Source: Prevotella sp. UBA4268 (GTDB taxonomy: Bacteria; Bacteroidota; Bacteroidia; Bacteroidales; Bacteroidaceae). Taken from it: DNA of 64,000 bases. Each line of letters opens with the position of its first letter. The first letter of the stretch is position 1. Of this stretch, positions 1 through 8,429 are shown piece by piece. The notes under the pieces are model-generated. The model was not told where the DNA came from. It made no database searches and saw nothing but the letters and a program-made list of their open reading frames with translations. The position numbers and the translations under genes were made by a program. The stretch spans positions 3,379 through 67,378 of the forward strand of contig DGWC01000103.1 in the NCBI GenBank assembly GCA_002395135.1. The letters are read 5' to 3'.

Positions 1-411
1 GGAGGCATCCTGAATTCCTACAACCTGTCTATGACACATCATCCCAAATACCGCCCTGTAGTGGTTCATGAGTTCGGACATAGTTTCTGCGGTCTCGGCG
101 ATGAGTATGCCTACGAGAACGAAGCCATCCCGATGTATCCTCACGACATTGAACCTTGGGAGCCCAACCTGACAACCATGAAGAGTTTCACCGGTAAATG
201 GGAGAATCTTATTGACAAGAATACGCCCATCCCCACCCCTGCCACCAAACAAAATGCAGACAAAGTGGGTATCTATGAGGGAGCCGGGTATAGCCTGAAT
301 GGTGTTTACAGAGGTATGCAAGACTGCCGCATGCGCACCAATGAGTACCCCGTGTTTTGTCCCGTCTGTCAACAAGCCTTACGCAAACTGATTAGTTTCT
401 ATACAGAATGA
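1..411 (+). CDS. M64-family zinc metallopeptidase, C-terminal part (5' end outside window)
   Basis: The reading frame is open from base 1, so only the last 136 codons of a larger gene are seen. The fragment carries a zincin motif HEFGH (bases 67-81) followed by GLGDEY, the combination typical of peptidase family M64 (IgA-peptidase-like), where two His bind zinc, Glu is the catalytic base and the downstream Asp is the probable third ligand. Four Cys lie in the fragment, three of them in the C-terminal part (CRMR and CPVC). M64 proteins in Bacteroidota are normally exported, but the signal peptide would lie upstream and cannot be checked. The next gene starts 82 bases later with no clear promoter between, so this gene may head the transcript that continues into the acid-sugar genes. 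Confidence 0.8.
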   Translation, partial: GGILNSYNLSMTHHPKYRPVVVHEFGHSFCGLGDEYAYENEAIPMYPHDIEPWEPNLTTMKSFTGKWENLIDKNTPIPTPATKQNADKVGIYEGAGYSLNGVYRGMQDCRMRTNEYPVFCPVCQQALRKLISFYTE

Positions 412-493
412 TTGGATTTTTGTAAGGAAACACGTTACAAACTTACTGCTCATACGTCCTACTTAAAATATAATTATTAAAACAAATCATAGA

Positions 494-1405
494 ATGAAAA
501 TGGAAAAGAAATACCATGGCGTTGTTGTCCCCATGGTAACACCAGTCACAAAAGAAGGCAATATCGATGTGACAGCCGTAGAGAAAATTGTTAATAACTT
601 TGCACAATATGGTGTTAGCCCACTCATCATGGGTACTACCGGTGAAGGAAACTCCGTAAGCAGTGCGCAAGGGGCAGAGATGATTGCCGCCGCCAAACGT
701 GCAAGCGGAGGCAGAGTAACCATCTATGCAGGCGTTGGCGGCACATGCATCAGTGACCAATATGCAGCAGCCAAGCAGTTTGTAGAGGCTGGTGCCGATG
801 TGATAGCCGCAACGCTGCCCAGTTACTATGCGCTCACACCCGCTCAGATGGAAAACTACTACACCCAACTGGCAGATTTCCTCACCGTTCCACTGATGCT
901 GTACAACATTACCATTACCACTCACATGAGCATACCCATGGATGTGATTGAGCGATTGAGTCATCATCCCAACATTGTTGGTCTGAAAGACTCTGAAAAC
1001 AACATACCCCGCTTGGAAGAAGCACTGAAATTGTTTGCTGATCGCGATGATTTCTGCTATTTCTGCGGCTGTGCCGCCAATTCCGCCATTGCTTTGAAGA
1101 ATGGTGCCGATGGTATTGTGCCCAGCGTTGGCAATTATCTGCCCAAAATTTATCAGGATTTATATGAAGCAGGCATTGCCGGTAATGAAGCCGAAGCAGA
1201 ACGCCTGCAACAGGAAACCATAGAAATCGGAAAAATCAACACGGCCGGCCTCACCTTGGGCGAGTCGCTTGCCGGTTTGAAAGTGATTATGAAGATGGCA
1301 GGCCTATGTGAAGAGTATATGCTTCCGCCGCTTACGGAACTGGATAACGACACGGTTGCACGCATTCGTAAAGAAGCAGAGCCGGTATTGAAGTCATACA
1401 AATAA
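494..1405 (+). CDS. DHDPS/N-acetylneuraminate lyase-family aldolase
   Basis: A 303-residue class I lyase of the DapA/NanA superfamily. The visible family marks are GTTGE at residues 47-51 (carboxylate binding), Tyr137 in LMLYNI and the Schiff-base Lys165 in GLKDS. The family makes or breaks a C-C bond, or dehydrates, with a 2-keto acid through a Lys imine. It is the first of five closely spaced genes including a four-carbon acid-sugar kinase and a PdxA-type dehydrogenase, so it is more likely a catabolic keto-acid aldolase or dehydratase than the lysine-pathway enzyme. The exact substrate cannot be read from sequence. ATG occurs at 494 and again at 500; either could start. Members acting on sialic acid are also possible, but no other sialic-acid genes are seen. 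Confidence 0.8.
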   Translation: MKMEKKYHGVVVPMVTPVTKEGNIDVTAVEKIVNNFAQYGVSPLIMGTTGEGNSVSSAQGAEMIAAAKRASGGRVTIYAGVGGTCISDQYAAAKQFVEAGADVIAATLPSYYALTPAQMENYYTQLADFLTVPLMLYNITITTHMSIPMDVIERLSHHPNIVGLKDSENNIPRLEEALKLFADRDDFCYFCGCAANSAIALKNGADGIVPSVGNYLPKIYQDLYEAGIAGNEAEAERLQQETIEIGKINTAGLTLGESLAGLKVIMKMAGLCEEYMLPPLTELDNDTVARIRKEAEPVLKSYK

Positions 1406-1440
1406 AGTGTAAAGCGTTCATTCATTAAAACCACATAAGT

Positions 1441-3006
1441 ATGGAGACCTCAATTCATTGGATTGACATGACCATCGTCATCCTGTCGTTGTTGATGGCA
1501 GTGGGTGTAGGTGTGTATTTCTCACGTAAACAGAATTCAACAGAGGCTTACTATGCTGCCAATGGCAGTGTTCCTGCCTGGGCTGTCGGCATGTCGATGT
1601 TTGCCACGATTATCAGTAGCGTGACATTTCTGGCCTATCCGGGAGCCGCTTATGCAGGCAACTGGATACTTTTGGTACAAGGTCTGATGGTTCCCATTGT
1701 GCTTGTGGGAATGATCTGGTTCATTGTGCCGTTGTTCCGAAAGGTAATCCGCCTGAGCACCTATGAGTATTTCGAGCGCCGTTTTGGTCCTTTCGCCCGT
1801 TTATACAGTTCTCTTGCATTTGTATTGGAACATTTTTCGAAGATGGGAACCATTCTCTATCTGATGGGCATCGCCATGGCCACCTTCACTGGCATTGATA
1901 TCGTATACATTATTATATTTATAGGAATCATTGTCATCATCCTTACCTATCTTGGAGGTATGGAGGCAATCATCTGGATGGACGTAGTGCAAGGCTTCCT
2001 CTTGATATTGGGCGGTGTTCTCACTGTGGGCATGCTGTTCTATCTGACCGATGGTGGCCCGTCAACTATCTTCAGTGTGGCCAAGGAATACAACAAGATC
2101 GACTTCGGCCCCTATGACTGGGATCTCACGCAGATGACTTTCATCGTATTGGTGCTCAATGGTATTTTCTATGCTGTACAGAAATACGGTACCGACCAAA
2201 GCATCGTGCAGCGATACCTCACGGCCAAAGACGACAAAAGTGCCAAGAAAGCATCCTATATGGGTGTTCTGATGAGTGTTCCTACATGGGCATTGTTCAT
2301 GTTTGTAGGAACCTGTCTCTTCGTTTATTACCACATCAACAGCGGTGCACTGCCAGAAGGTATCAAGAGCGACGAGGTGTTCCCGTTCTTTATCGCCACT
2401 GAACTGCCCATTGGCATCACCGGATTGATTATTGCAGCCCTTGCTGCCGGGGCCATTTCGAGTATCGACAGTGACGTAAACTGTATTTCGGCCATCATTG
2501 TAGAAGACTACTATGGACGTTTCAAGAAAAATGTCACCGATAAACAGAAGTTGCGTGTTGGCCGCATCTCAGTGCTCGTCATCGGTATTCTGAGCATTCT
2601 CATCGCCCTCATCTATGTTTCGTGGGGCGGCGAAGGCGTGCTTGGTACGCTCTTCGGCCTCTATGCCATCGTATCAGCAGGTATCGTTGGCATCTTCCTG
2701 CTCGGACTGTTCTCAAGGCGTGCCAATTGGCAGGGTTTGTACATAGGTATTGCCGCTGCCGTCTTATTTACTGCTTATGCTGTGCTCACTTCCAGCAAGT
2801 TTGAAACAGCCGGTGGCGAGAAACAACTCCTGCTTGATCTGGGCAGTTGGAATTTCACGCATCACAAATATATGTTAGGCGTATATAGCCATCTCATCGT
2901 TCTGATTGTCGGTTATGTGGCCAGTCTGTTCTTCAAGACGCCCCCTGCCGACAAGGAATTAACAGTATACGGTTATCTGGAAGAAAGAAAAAAGGAAAAA
3001 GAATAA
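1441..3006 (+). CDS. Sodium:solute symporter (SSS family)
   Basis: A 521-residue polytopic membrane protein with about 13-14 hydrophobic segments, consistent with the SSS family (PutP/NanT/SGLT fold) that drives uptake of sugars, acids or amino acids with sodium. The N-terminal region has YFSRKQNSTEAYYAANG, as in many Bacteroidota SSS transporters, and the central region has the small-residue and Ser-rich stretch ALAAGAISSIDSDVN. It sits 35 bases after the lyase gene and one base before the iron dehydrogenase gene. By context it probably imports the acid sugar, or its precursor, metabolised by the downstream enzymes. The substrate itself is inferred only from neighbours. Confidence 0.88.
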   Translation: METSIHWIDMTIVILSLLMAVGVGVYFSRKQNSTEAYYAANGSVPAWAVGMSMFATIISSVTFLAYPGAAYAGNWILLVQGLMVPIVLVGMIWFIVPLFRKVIRLSTYEYFERRFGPFARLYSSLAFVLEHFSKMGTILYLMGIAMATFTGIDIVYIIIFIGIIVIILTYLGGMEAIIWMDVVQGFLLILGGVLTVGMLFYLTDGGPSTIFSVAKEYNKIDFGPYDWDLTQMTFIVLVLNGIFYAVQKYGTDQSIVQRYLTAKDDKSAKKASYMGVLMSVPTWALFMFVGTCLFVYYHINSGALPEGIKSDEVFPFFIATELPIGITGLIIAALAAGAISSIDSDVNCISAIIVEDYYGRFKKNVTDKQKLRVGRISVLVIGILSILIALIYVSWGGEGVLGTLFGLYAIVSAGIVGIFLLGLFSRRANWQGLYIGIAAAVLFTAYAVLTSSKFETAGGEKQLLLDLGSWNFTHHKYMLGVYSHLIVLIVGYVASLFFKTPPADKELTVYGYLEERKKEKE

Positions 3007-3007
3007 T

Positions 3008-4153
3008 ATGAAACCCATCACATTATTGCAACCAGCCAAGATTCAGTTTGGAACTGGTTGTCTGGAACAACTCTGTAACGACTATCTTGCCATGGGCAAG
3101 AAACGCCTTTTCATACTCACGGCACCAGTCATCCGGCCGATGCTCCAACAGGCGGAAGCCACCTTGCGCAACGGTGGCGTGGAAATAGCCTACTTCGATG
3201 ATATCATGGCCGAACCGACCGTTAATGATTTCAAGCGCATTCTCGCAGAAGCACGTGCCTTCAAGGCCGACAGTGTTATCGGTGTAGGCGGTGGCAGCGT
3301 GCTCGACCTGAGCAAACTCGTTGCAACTCTTATTCATAGCGAACAACAGATAGAAGATTTGTTCGGCATAGGCTTAGTGGCTTGTCGTGGCGTATGGTTC
3401 GCCTGTGTTCCCACAACCTCGGGAACCGGAAGCGAAGTGTCGCCTAATGCCATTCTGCTGGACGAGCGCGATGCCTTGAAAAAGGGTGTTGTCAGTCCGC
3501 ATCTCATGGCAGATGCCGCTTATATCGACCCGCAACTCACTTGGTCTGTTCCTGCCAAGATCACCGCAGAGACAGGAATGGATGCCATCACCCATTGCAT
3601 TGAGGCCTATACCAACAAGTTTGCCCATCCACTGGTGGATGTCTACGCCTTACAGGGCATCCGTCTGATAGCCGCCCACTTGCTCCGCGCCGTGAAAAAC
3701 GGCAAGGACGTGGAGGCGCGCGAGGCCTTGGCATTAGGCAGCATGTATGGTGGCATGTGCCTCGGTCCTGTCAACACCGCGGCCGTTCATGCCCTCTCCT
3801 ACCCGTTGGGCGGCGAATTCCACATCTCACACGGCCTCAGCAACGCTATTCTGCTGCCCTCTGTGATGAAATTCAATAGTGTGGCCTGCGTGGAAAGATA
3901 TGCAGATGTTGCCATTGCATGTGGCGTGGCTCCCGGGAAAGATGCCAAAGAGACAGCACAGCGTGGTGTTGAGTTCATCGAAAAACTAAGCCGCGATTGC
4001 GGAATTCCCACAACCCTCACCGAAATAGGCATATCACAGTCTGCCGTTGACGGCATGGCAAAGGCGGCCATGAACGTGCAACGACTGCTGAAGAACAATC
4101 CTCGCCCCGTTACCGAGGATGATGCCCGCAACATCTACAACAGTTTATATTGA
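3008..4153 (+). CDS. Iron-containing alcohol dehydrogenase
   Basis: A 381-residue group III (Fe-dependent) alcohol dehydrogenase. The nucleotide-binding signature GVGGGSVLD is at residues 92-100 and TTSGTGSEVSPNA at 136-148. The expected metal ligands are all present: Asp192, His196, His261 and His275. Family members oxidise or reduce small alcohols, aldehydes or hydroxy acids with NAD(P). The gene begins one base after the symporter stop codon and ends nine bases before the PdxA gene, so co-transcription is very likely. In this operon it may interconvert a C3-C4 hydroxy-aldehyde or hydroxy-acid intermediate; that role is inference. Confidence 0.88.
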   Translation: MKPITLLQPAKIQFGTGCLEQLCNDYLAMGKKRLFILTAPVIRPMLQQAEATLRNGGVEIAYFDDIMAEPTVNDFKRILAEARAFKADSVIGVGGGSVLDLSKLVATLIHSEQQIEDLFGIGLVACRGVWFACVPTTSGTGSEVSPNAILLDERDALKKGVVSPHLMADAAYIDPQLTWSVPAKITAETGMDAITHCIEAYTNKFAHPLVDVYALQGIRLIAAHLLRAVKNGKDVEAREALALGSMYGGMCLGPVNTAAVHALSYPLGGEFHISHGLSNAILLPSVMKFNSVACVERYADVAIACGVAPGKDAKETAQRGVEFIEKLSRDCGIPTTLTEIGISQSAVDGMAKAAMNVQRLLKNNPRPVTEDDARNIYNSLY

Positions 4154-4162
4154 TTTTCAGAT

Positions 4163-5191
4163 ATGATACCCAAATTAGCAATAACCATGGGCGATCCTGC
4201 CGGCATTGGTCCGGAGATTATCGTCAAGGCATTGAGCCGGAAAGAAACATACGAGAAGTGTCACCCAATCGTGACGGGCGATGCCGAAATCATGAGAATG
4301 GCAGTCGGCCAGTTGGGTGCTGACCTGCATGTGAATGCCGTGGACAGCATTGCCGATGCCAAGTTTGAACTGGGAACAATTGACGTTTACGACCTGAAGT
4401 GCGTGGACATGGACACATACCAGCAGGGTGTTGTGCAGCCACAATGCGGAAACGCCGCATTCGTCAGCGTGGTCAAGGCCATTGAACTCGCCATGGCCGG
4501 CGAGGTGGACGGCACGGTTACGGCTCCGCTTAACAAGGAAGCGCTCCATAAGGCAGGCCATCATTTCGACGGACATACCGAGATTTATGCCCACTATACC
4601 AATACCAAGAAGTATGCCATGCTGCTGGCCGACGAGTTTCTGCGCGTCATCCACGTCTCTACTCATGTTTCTTTGCGTGAAGCATGCGACCGTGTGAAGA
4701 AGGCACGCATTATCGAAGTGACCGAGTTAATCAATGATGCATGCCGGCAGTTTGGCATCGCAAAGCCCCATATTGGTATTGCCGGACTGAATCCGCATGC
4801 CAGCGACGGCGGTCTCTTCGGTTGGGAAGAGGAGAAAGAAATTGCTCCTGCCGTTGAAGAACTTAAGTCGAGAGGCTTCTATGTGGACGGTCCTGTATCG
4901 CCCGACTCGCTTTTTGCCAAGGCCCGGTGCGGTAAATTCGACGGTGTAGTTGCCATGTATCACGATCAGGGACACATTCCTTTCAAGGTGGTTGGTTTCC
5001 AATGGAACAAGGAAACAGGACGTATGGAGGCATCCAAGGGTGTGAACATTACACTCGGACTGCCAATCATCCGCGTCAGTGTAGACCATGGCACCGCTTT
5101 TGATGTGGCAGGTCAGGGCATCGCAAGTGCCGAAGGACTGCTCCTTGCCATCGACTATGCTTCGAAAATGGCCGTAAACAGAAAGGCATAA
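4163..5191 (+). CDS. pdxA: PdxA-family dehydrogenase (probable 4-phospho-D-threonate/erythronate dehydrogenase)
   Basis: A 342-residue PdxA-fold oxidative decarboxylase. Visible motifs are GDPAGIGPE at residues 10-18, the substrate loop GHTE with His138, and the three metal-ligand His corresponding to those of the E. coli enzyme: His168, His212 (in NPHASDGG) and His267 (in YHDQGH). The classical enzyme acts on 4-phosphohydroxythreonine in vitamin B6 synthesis. The PdxA2 branch acts on 4-phospho-D-threonate or 4-phospho-D-erythronate, giving dihydroxyacetone phosphate and CO2. The adjacent DUF1537 kinase five bases downstream, and the absence of other B6 genes, favour the catabolic PdxA2 role. 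Sequence alone does not fully separate the two branches. Confidence 0.88.
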   Translation: MIPKLAITMGDPAGIGPEIIVKALSRKETYEKCHPIVTGDAEIMRMAVGQLGADLHVNAVDSIADAKFELGTIDVYDLKCVDMDTYQQGVVQPQCGNAAFVSVVKAIELAMAGEVDGTVTAPLNKEALHKAGHHFDGHTEIYAHYTNTKKYAMLLADEFLRVIHVSTHVSLREACDRVKKARIIEVTELINDACRQFGIAKPHIGIAGLNPHASDGGLFGWEEEKEIAPAVEELKSRGFYVDGPVSPDSLFAKARCGKFDGVVAMYHDQGHIPFKVVGFQWNKETGRMEASKGVNITLGLPIIRVSVDHGTAFDVAGQGIASAEGLLLAIDYASKMAVNRKA

Positions 5192-5196
5192 CGAGC

Positions 5197-6423
5197 ATGG
5201 TGGTGGTCATTGCCGATGATTTGACAGGTGCCGCAGAAATGGCAGGCATTGCCTGGAAGCACGGAATGCACGTGAATTTCACATTGTTCGATTCACCTCA
5301 GAGCCCATTCCACGATGCACAGAACCTGTTAACCATGCCAGAACCTGCTGATCAGCAGGTTCTGGTAGTGGCTACCGACACCCGCTCCGGCACCGTTTCC
5401 GAGGCACGGGCCACCATAAAGAGCATCATGAACCACTTCGCACCAACACAACACACACATATCCTTTTTTTCAAAAAGACCGATTCGGCACTGCGTGGAC
5501 ATATTCTAGCCGAGGTTTCCACCATGATGGAATGTCTGAATGCAAAGAAGACATTGCTCATAGCACAAAACCCGTCGAAGCAGCGCGTTGTCCACGATGG
5601 CATTTACTATATCAACGGAACACCGCTGAGCGAAACCAGTTTTTGTTTCGACCCGGAATTCCCCGCCAAGACATCGGTGGCGGAGCACATCATCATGCAT
5701 GCCGACTTCAATCCCCCATGTCCGTGCCTCTCGCTGGCTGTTGACAGACAGATGGAAAGCAGCGGGGTTTTCATTGCCGATGCCATTTCCGAAACCGAAA
5801 TACAGCAGCAGATAGCCAAGGCCGACTCGCACACACTCCTTGCCGGTGCTGCCGATACCTTTACGTTATTCCTGAAATCATACACGTCAGGTAATTCTTC
5901 TGACTACAAACAAGCAGAAGTACAGTACAAGCAGGCTCAACAACAAAACGCAGAGATGCCATCAACCATCATTGTTTGCGGCAGCACACAGAGCAAACCG
6001 CTCCATCTCGGCATACCCACGGCACAGATGCCCGACGACATTTTCCACGGTCTGTTGCCAGCCGAACAATGGTTTCCAAGCATCGACACTACCTACTCAC
6101 AATCAAAATCCGTAATACTCACCATCGGCCGCAAGGCTGAAGGAGGCAAAGCCTATGCTGTGCGTCTGCGCGAAACCATGGCTAAGGTCGTAGCACATTT
6201 GGTTGCCAACCACCATCCGCACCAATTGGTGGTTGAAGGCGGTGCAACGGCATTCGCCATTCTGCACGCCCTGGGCTGGTGCCATTTTGAAATAGAAAAC
6301 GAAAACGCGCCAGGCGTTGTCACCTTGCGTTACCATCACCCGGCCAACGACGTGCTTATCACGCTCAAACCCGGCAGTTATCCCTGGGGCAACCTGCCAC
6401 TGCTGCTACAACGGCAATCATAA
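5197..6423 (+). CDS. Four-carbon acid-sugar kinase (DUF1537 family)
   Basis: A 408-residue kinase of the DUF1537 (DtnK/OtnK) family. The N-terminal domain opens with VVVIADDLTGAAEMA (acid-sugar-binding domain, residues 2-16), and a TRS motif and KKTDS-type segment follow. The C-terminal nucleotide-binding domain has the small-residue loop VVEGGATAFAIL. Established members phosphorylate D-threonate, D-erythronate or 3-oxo-tetronate at C4. With the PdxA-type gene immediately upstream, the simplest pathway is acid sugar, then 4-phospho acid sugar, then DHAP plus CO2. It is the last gene of the plus-strand cluster before the gdhA promoter region. Which stereoisomer is used is unknown. Confidence 0.88.
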   Translation: MVVVIADDLTGAAEMAGIAWKHGMHVNFTLFDSPQSPFHDAQNLLTMPEPADQQVLVVATDTRSGTVSEARATIKSIMNHFAPTQHTHILFFKKTDSALRGHILAEVSTMMECLNAKKTLLIAQNPSKQRVVHDGIYYINGTPLSETSFCFDPEFPAKTSVAEHIIMHADFNPPCPCLSLAVDRQMESSGVFIADAISETEIQQQIAKADSHTLLAGAADTFTLFLKSYTSGNSSDYKQAEVQYKQAQQQNAEMPSTIIVCGSTQSKPLHLGIPTAQMPDDIFHGLLPAEQWFPSIDTTYSQSKSVILTIGRKAEGGKAYAVRLRETMAKVVAHLVANHHPHQLVVEGGATAFAILHALGWCHFEIENENAPGVVTLRYHHPANDVLITLKPGSYPWGNLPLLLQRQS

Positions 6424-6449
6424 AAACCAGAATCACACCCTAAATTGAC

Positions 6450-6463
6450 TTGACATAAATCAA
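6450..6463. promoter_or_regulatory. Candidate CRP/FNR-type operator
   Basis: TTGAC-ATAA-ATCAA is one base from the perfect FNR/CRP-type half-site pair TTGAT-N4-ATCAA, and it lies within a longer inverted repeat, ACTTGA-N6-TCAAGT (6448-6465). It is centred about 90 bases before the gdhA -33 box and just after the acid-sugar kinase gene. Regulation of gdhA by a CRP/FNR-family protein is inference. Confidence 0.4.
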
Positions 6464-6543
6464 GTAATTACATACAAATAGTCACGAAAACGTTTGCGAA
6501 GGTTTCTTTTTTATAGTTAAATTAAAAATTTTCTTTCAATTTG

Positions 6544-6574
6544 TTTGTTTATTTAAAGAAAATGTGTAATTTTG
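6544..6574 (+). promoter_or_regulatory. Promoter of gdhA
   Basis: TTTG at 6544-6547 and TAATTTTG at 6567-6574 are separated by 19 bases, an exact match to the Bacteroidota primary-sigma consensus. The predicted start would leave an untranslated leader of roughly 65 bases before the gdhA ATG. Confidence 0.8.
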
Positions 6575-6643
6575 CAACCAAATAAAAATTTACAAGGTAA
6601 AAAGATACAATAAACAAACAAAACACAATTAAAGTTTATCATT

Positions 6644-7981
6644 ATGAATGCAGCCAAAGTAGTAGAAGATCTCAAGCAGAGATTCCCCAATGAGCCGGAA
6701 TACATTCAGGCAGTTTCTCAAGTTCTTCCAACCATAGAAGAGGAGTACAACAAACACCCCGAATTCGAAAAGACAAACCTCATCGAGCGTCTGTGTATTC
6801 CCGACAGAATTATCCAGTTCCGCGTGACATGGGTTGACGACAAAGGCAATGTGCAGACCAATATGGGCTATCGAATTCAACACAACAACGTCATCGGTCC
6901 GTATAAAGGAGGCATCCGTTTCCATAAAAGTGTGAATCTCGGTATCCTGAAATTCCTCGCTTTTGAGCAGACATTCAAGAACTCACTTACCACTCTGCCC
7001 ATGGGAGGTGCAAAGGGTGGTTCCGATTTCTCGCCTCGCGGCAAGAGCGATGCTGAGGTAATGCGCTTCTGTCAGGCATTTATGAACGAACTTTACCGCC
7101 ACATCGGACCCGACGAAGACGTGCCGGCAGGTGACATCGGCGTAGGTGGCCGTGAGGTTGGCTATATGTTTGGCCAGTATAAAAAACTTACACACGAGTG
7201 GAGCGGCGTTCTCACCGGCAAGGGCATCCAGTTCGGTGGCTCTCTCATCCGTCCAGAGGCTACTGGATACGGTTGTGTTTACTTCCTGCAATCTATGCTT
7301 GCCACTCGTAATATCGACATCAAGGGCAAGAAAGTCTTGATTTCAGGTGCAGGAAATGTGGCTCAGTATGCTGCCGAGAAGTGCATCCAACTGGGTGCCA
7401 CCGTGCTCACCATGTCCGATTCCGACGGTTATATCTACGATGCAGATGGTATCGACCGCGAAAAACTCGACTATATCATGGAACTGAAAAACATCGAGCG
7501 TGGCCGTATCAAGGAATATGTAGAGGAATACCCCAATGCCGTGTATCACGAAGGCAAGCGCCCCTGGTATGAAAAGGCAGATATCGCTCTTCCATGCGCC
7601 ACTCAGAACGAGATTAACGCAGATGAAGCACAGGCATTGGTAAGCAATGGCGTGTTCGCAGTAGCCGAAGGAGCCAACATGCCTACACTGCCCGAGGCCA
7701 TCAAGATCTTCCAGGATGCCAAACTGCTCTATTCTCCAGGCAAGGCAAGCAATGCCGGTGGTGTGTCTGTGTCAGGTCTTGAGATGAGCCAGAACTCTGA
7801 GCGTCTGTCGTGGACAGCCCAAGAAGTTGACGATTATCTGAAGCGCATCATGAACGATATTCATGAAAATTGCGTGAAATATGGTACTGAGAAAGATGGC
7901 TACATCAACTACGTGAAGGGTGCCAATGTGGCAGGCTTCATGAAGGTGGCACGAGGCATGATGGCACAGGGCATCGTATAA
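6644..7981 (+). CDS. gdhA: Glutamate dehydrogenase
   Basis: A 445-residue hexameric-type glutamate dehydrogenase catalysing 2-oxoglutarate + NH4+ + NAD(P)H to glutamate, a main route of ammonia assimilation in gut Bacteroidota. The substrate-binding GPYKGGIRFH segment is at residues 85-94 and the catalytic Lys124 is in PMGGAKGGSDF. The conserved GDIGVGGREVGYMFGQYK block follows, then a Rossmann segment with GAGNVAQYAAEK. Length is typical of the 445-450-residue bacterial class, many of which prefer NADPH; cofactor preference is not proven here. It is a single-gene unit with its own promoter and terminator. Confidence 0.96.
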   Translation: MNAAKVVEDLKQRFPNEPEYIQAVSQVLPTIEEEYNKHPEFEKTNLIERLCIPDRIIQFRVTWVDDKGNVQTNMGYRIQHNNVIGPYKGGIRFHKSVNLGILKFLAFEQTFKNSLTTLPMGGAKGGSDFSPRGKSDAEVMRFCQAFMNELYRHIGPDEDVPAGDIGVGGREVGYMFGQYKKLTHEWSGVLTGKGIQFGGSLIRPEATGYGCVYFLQSMLATRNIDIKGKKVLISGAGNVAQYAAEKCIQLGATVLTMSDSDGYIYDADGIDREKLDYIMELKNIERGRIKEYVEEYPNAVYHEGKRPWYEKADIALPCATQNEINADEAQALVSNGVFAVAEGANMPTLPEAIKIFQDAKLLYSPGKASNAGGVSVSGLEMSQNSERLSWTAQEVDDYLKRIMNDIHENCVKYGTEKDGYINYVKGANVAGFMKVARGMMAQGIV

Positions 7982-8017
7982 AGAACAGACAATCATTTTT
8001 TAACCCGTAAAACCAGG

Positions 8018-8058
8018 GGGAGGCAGCGGTTTTCACAAGCCGAAGTCTCCCTTTTTTT
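8018..8058 (+). terminator. Rho-independent terminator of gdhA
   Basis: A seven-pair outer stem (8018-8024 with 8045-8051, one G-U pair) is extended by an inner CGGT/GCCG stem and followed by seven T residues at 8052-8058. It lies 37 bases after the gdhA stop codon. Confidence 0.75.
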
Positions 8059-8075
8059 CATGACATTCTTCATTG

Positions 8076-8103
8076 AAAACAAACGTCAAAAAAACGCCGT
8101 TTG
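8076..8103 (-). terminator. Possible terminator of the ileS-lspA operon
   Basis: CAAACG (8080-8085) and CGTTTG (8098-8103) form a six-pair hairpin which, read on the minus strand, is followed by TTTTC. It is the first hairpin downstream of the last gene of the minus-strand operon. The short stem makes this tentative. Confidence 0.4.
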
Positions 8104-8197
8104 GAATCATTGGTCGAAAACACAACAGTAATGACCACCCTTCACACCTATGAGAGGATGGCCATTGCTATTATTTCAGGAGCGTAACCAACAGGAA

Positions 8198-8428
8198 CTA
8201 CGAAAGGCACCTGCCGTGATAGAGGGCAATTTTGCCGGTTCCTTCTGCATCATCAAGTACATCAATGGTGCCGCTGAGCCATTCGGTCATGGGCAACTCT
8301 TCGGTCAGAGGGAAACAATCCACTACCCTGCCCTCGCTGATAACGACCACATGCTGACGTAGTGTTTCGCCATCGACCACTACCTTGTGGGCAGCAATGC
8401 GCCGTATTCTACCATCCTGCCGTGCCAT
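8198..8428 (-). CDS. Conserved small protein of unknown function (76 aa)
   Basis: The ATG at 8428 lies one base after the stop codon of the DUF4296 lipoprotein gene, so translation is probably coupled. The product has no signal peptide or membrane segment. It reads as a small beta-rich protein with the stretch HVVVISEGRVVDCFPL followed by an acidic segment, which faintly recalls the N-terminal beta-sandwich of amidohydrolases without their metal-binding barrel. I do not recognise a named family. An in-frame start further upstream at 8482 would overlap the previous gene by about 50 bases and is less likely. It closes the ileS-dksA-lspA-DUF4296 operon. Confidence 0.6.
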   Translation of the reverse strand: MARQDGRIRRIAAHKVVVDGETLRQHVVVISEGRVVDCFPLTEELPMTEWLSGTIDVLDDAEGTGKIALYHGRCLS

Positions 8429-8429
8429 A

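Noticed and set aside
443-967. 174-codon minus-strand frame over the DHDPS-family gene
   Set aside because: Antisense shadow of a gene with complete catalytic motifs; no independent promoter or protein character.
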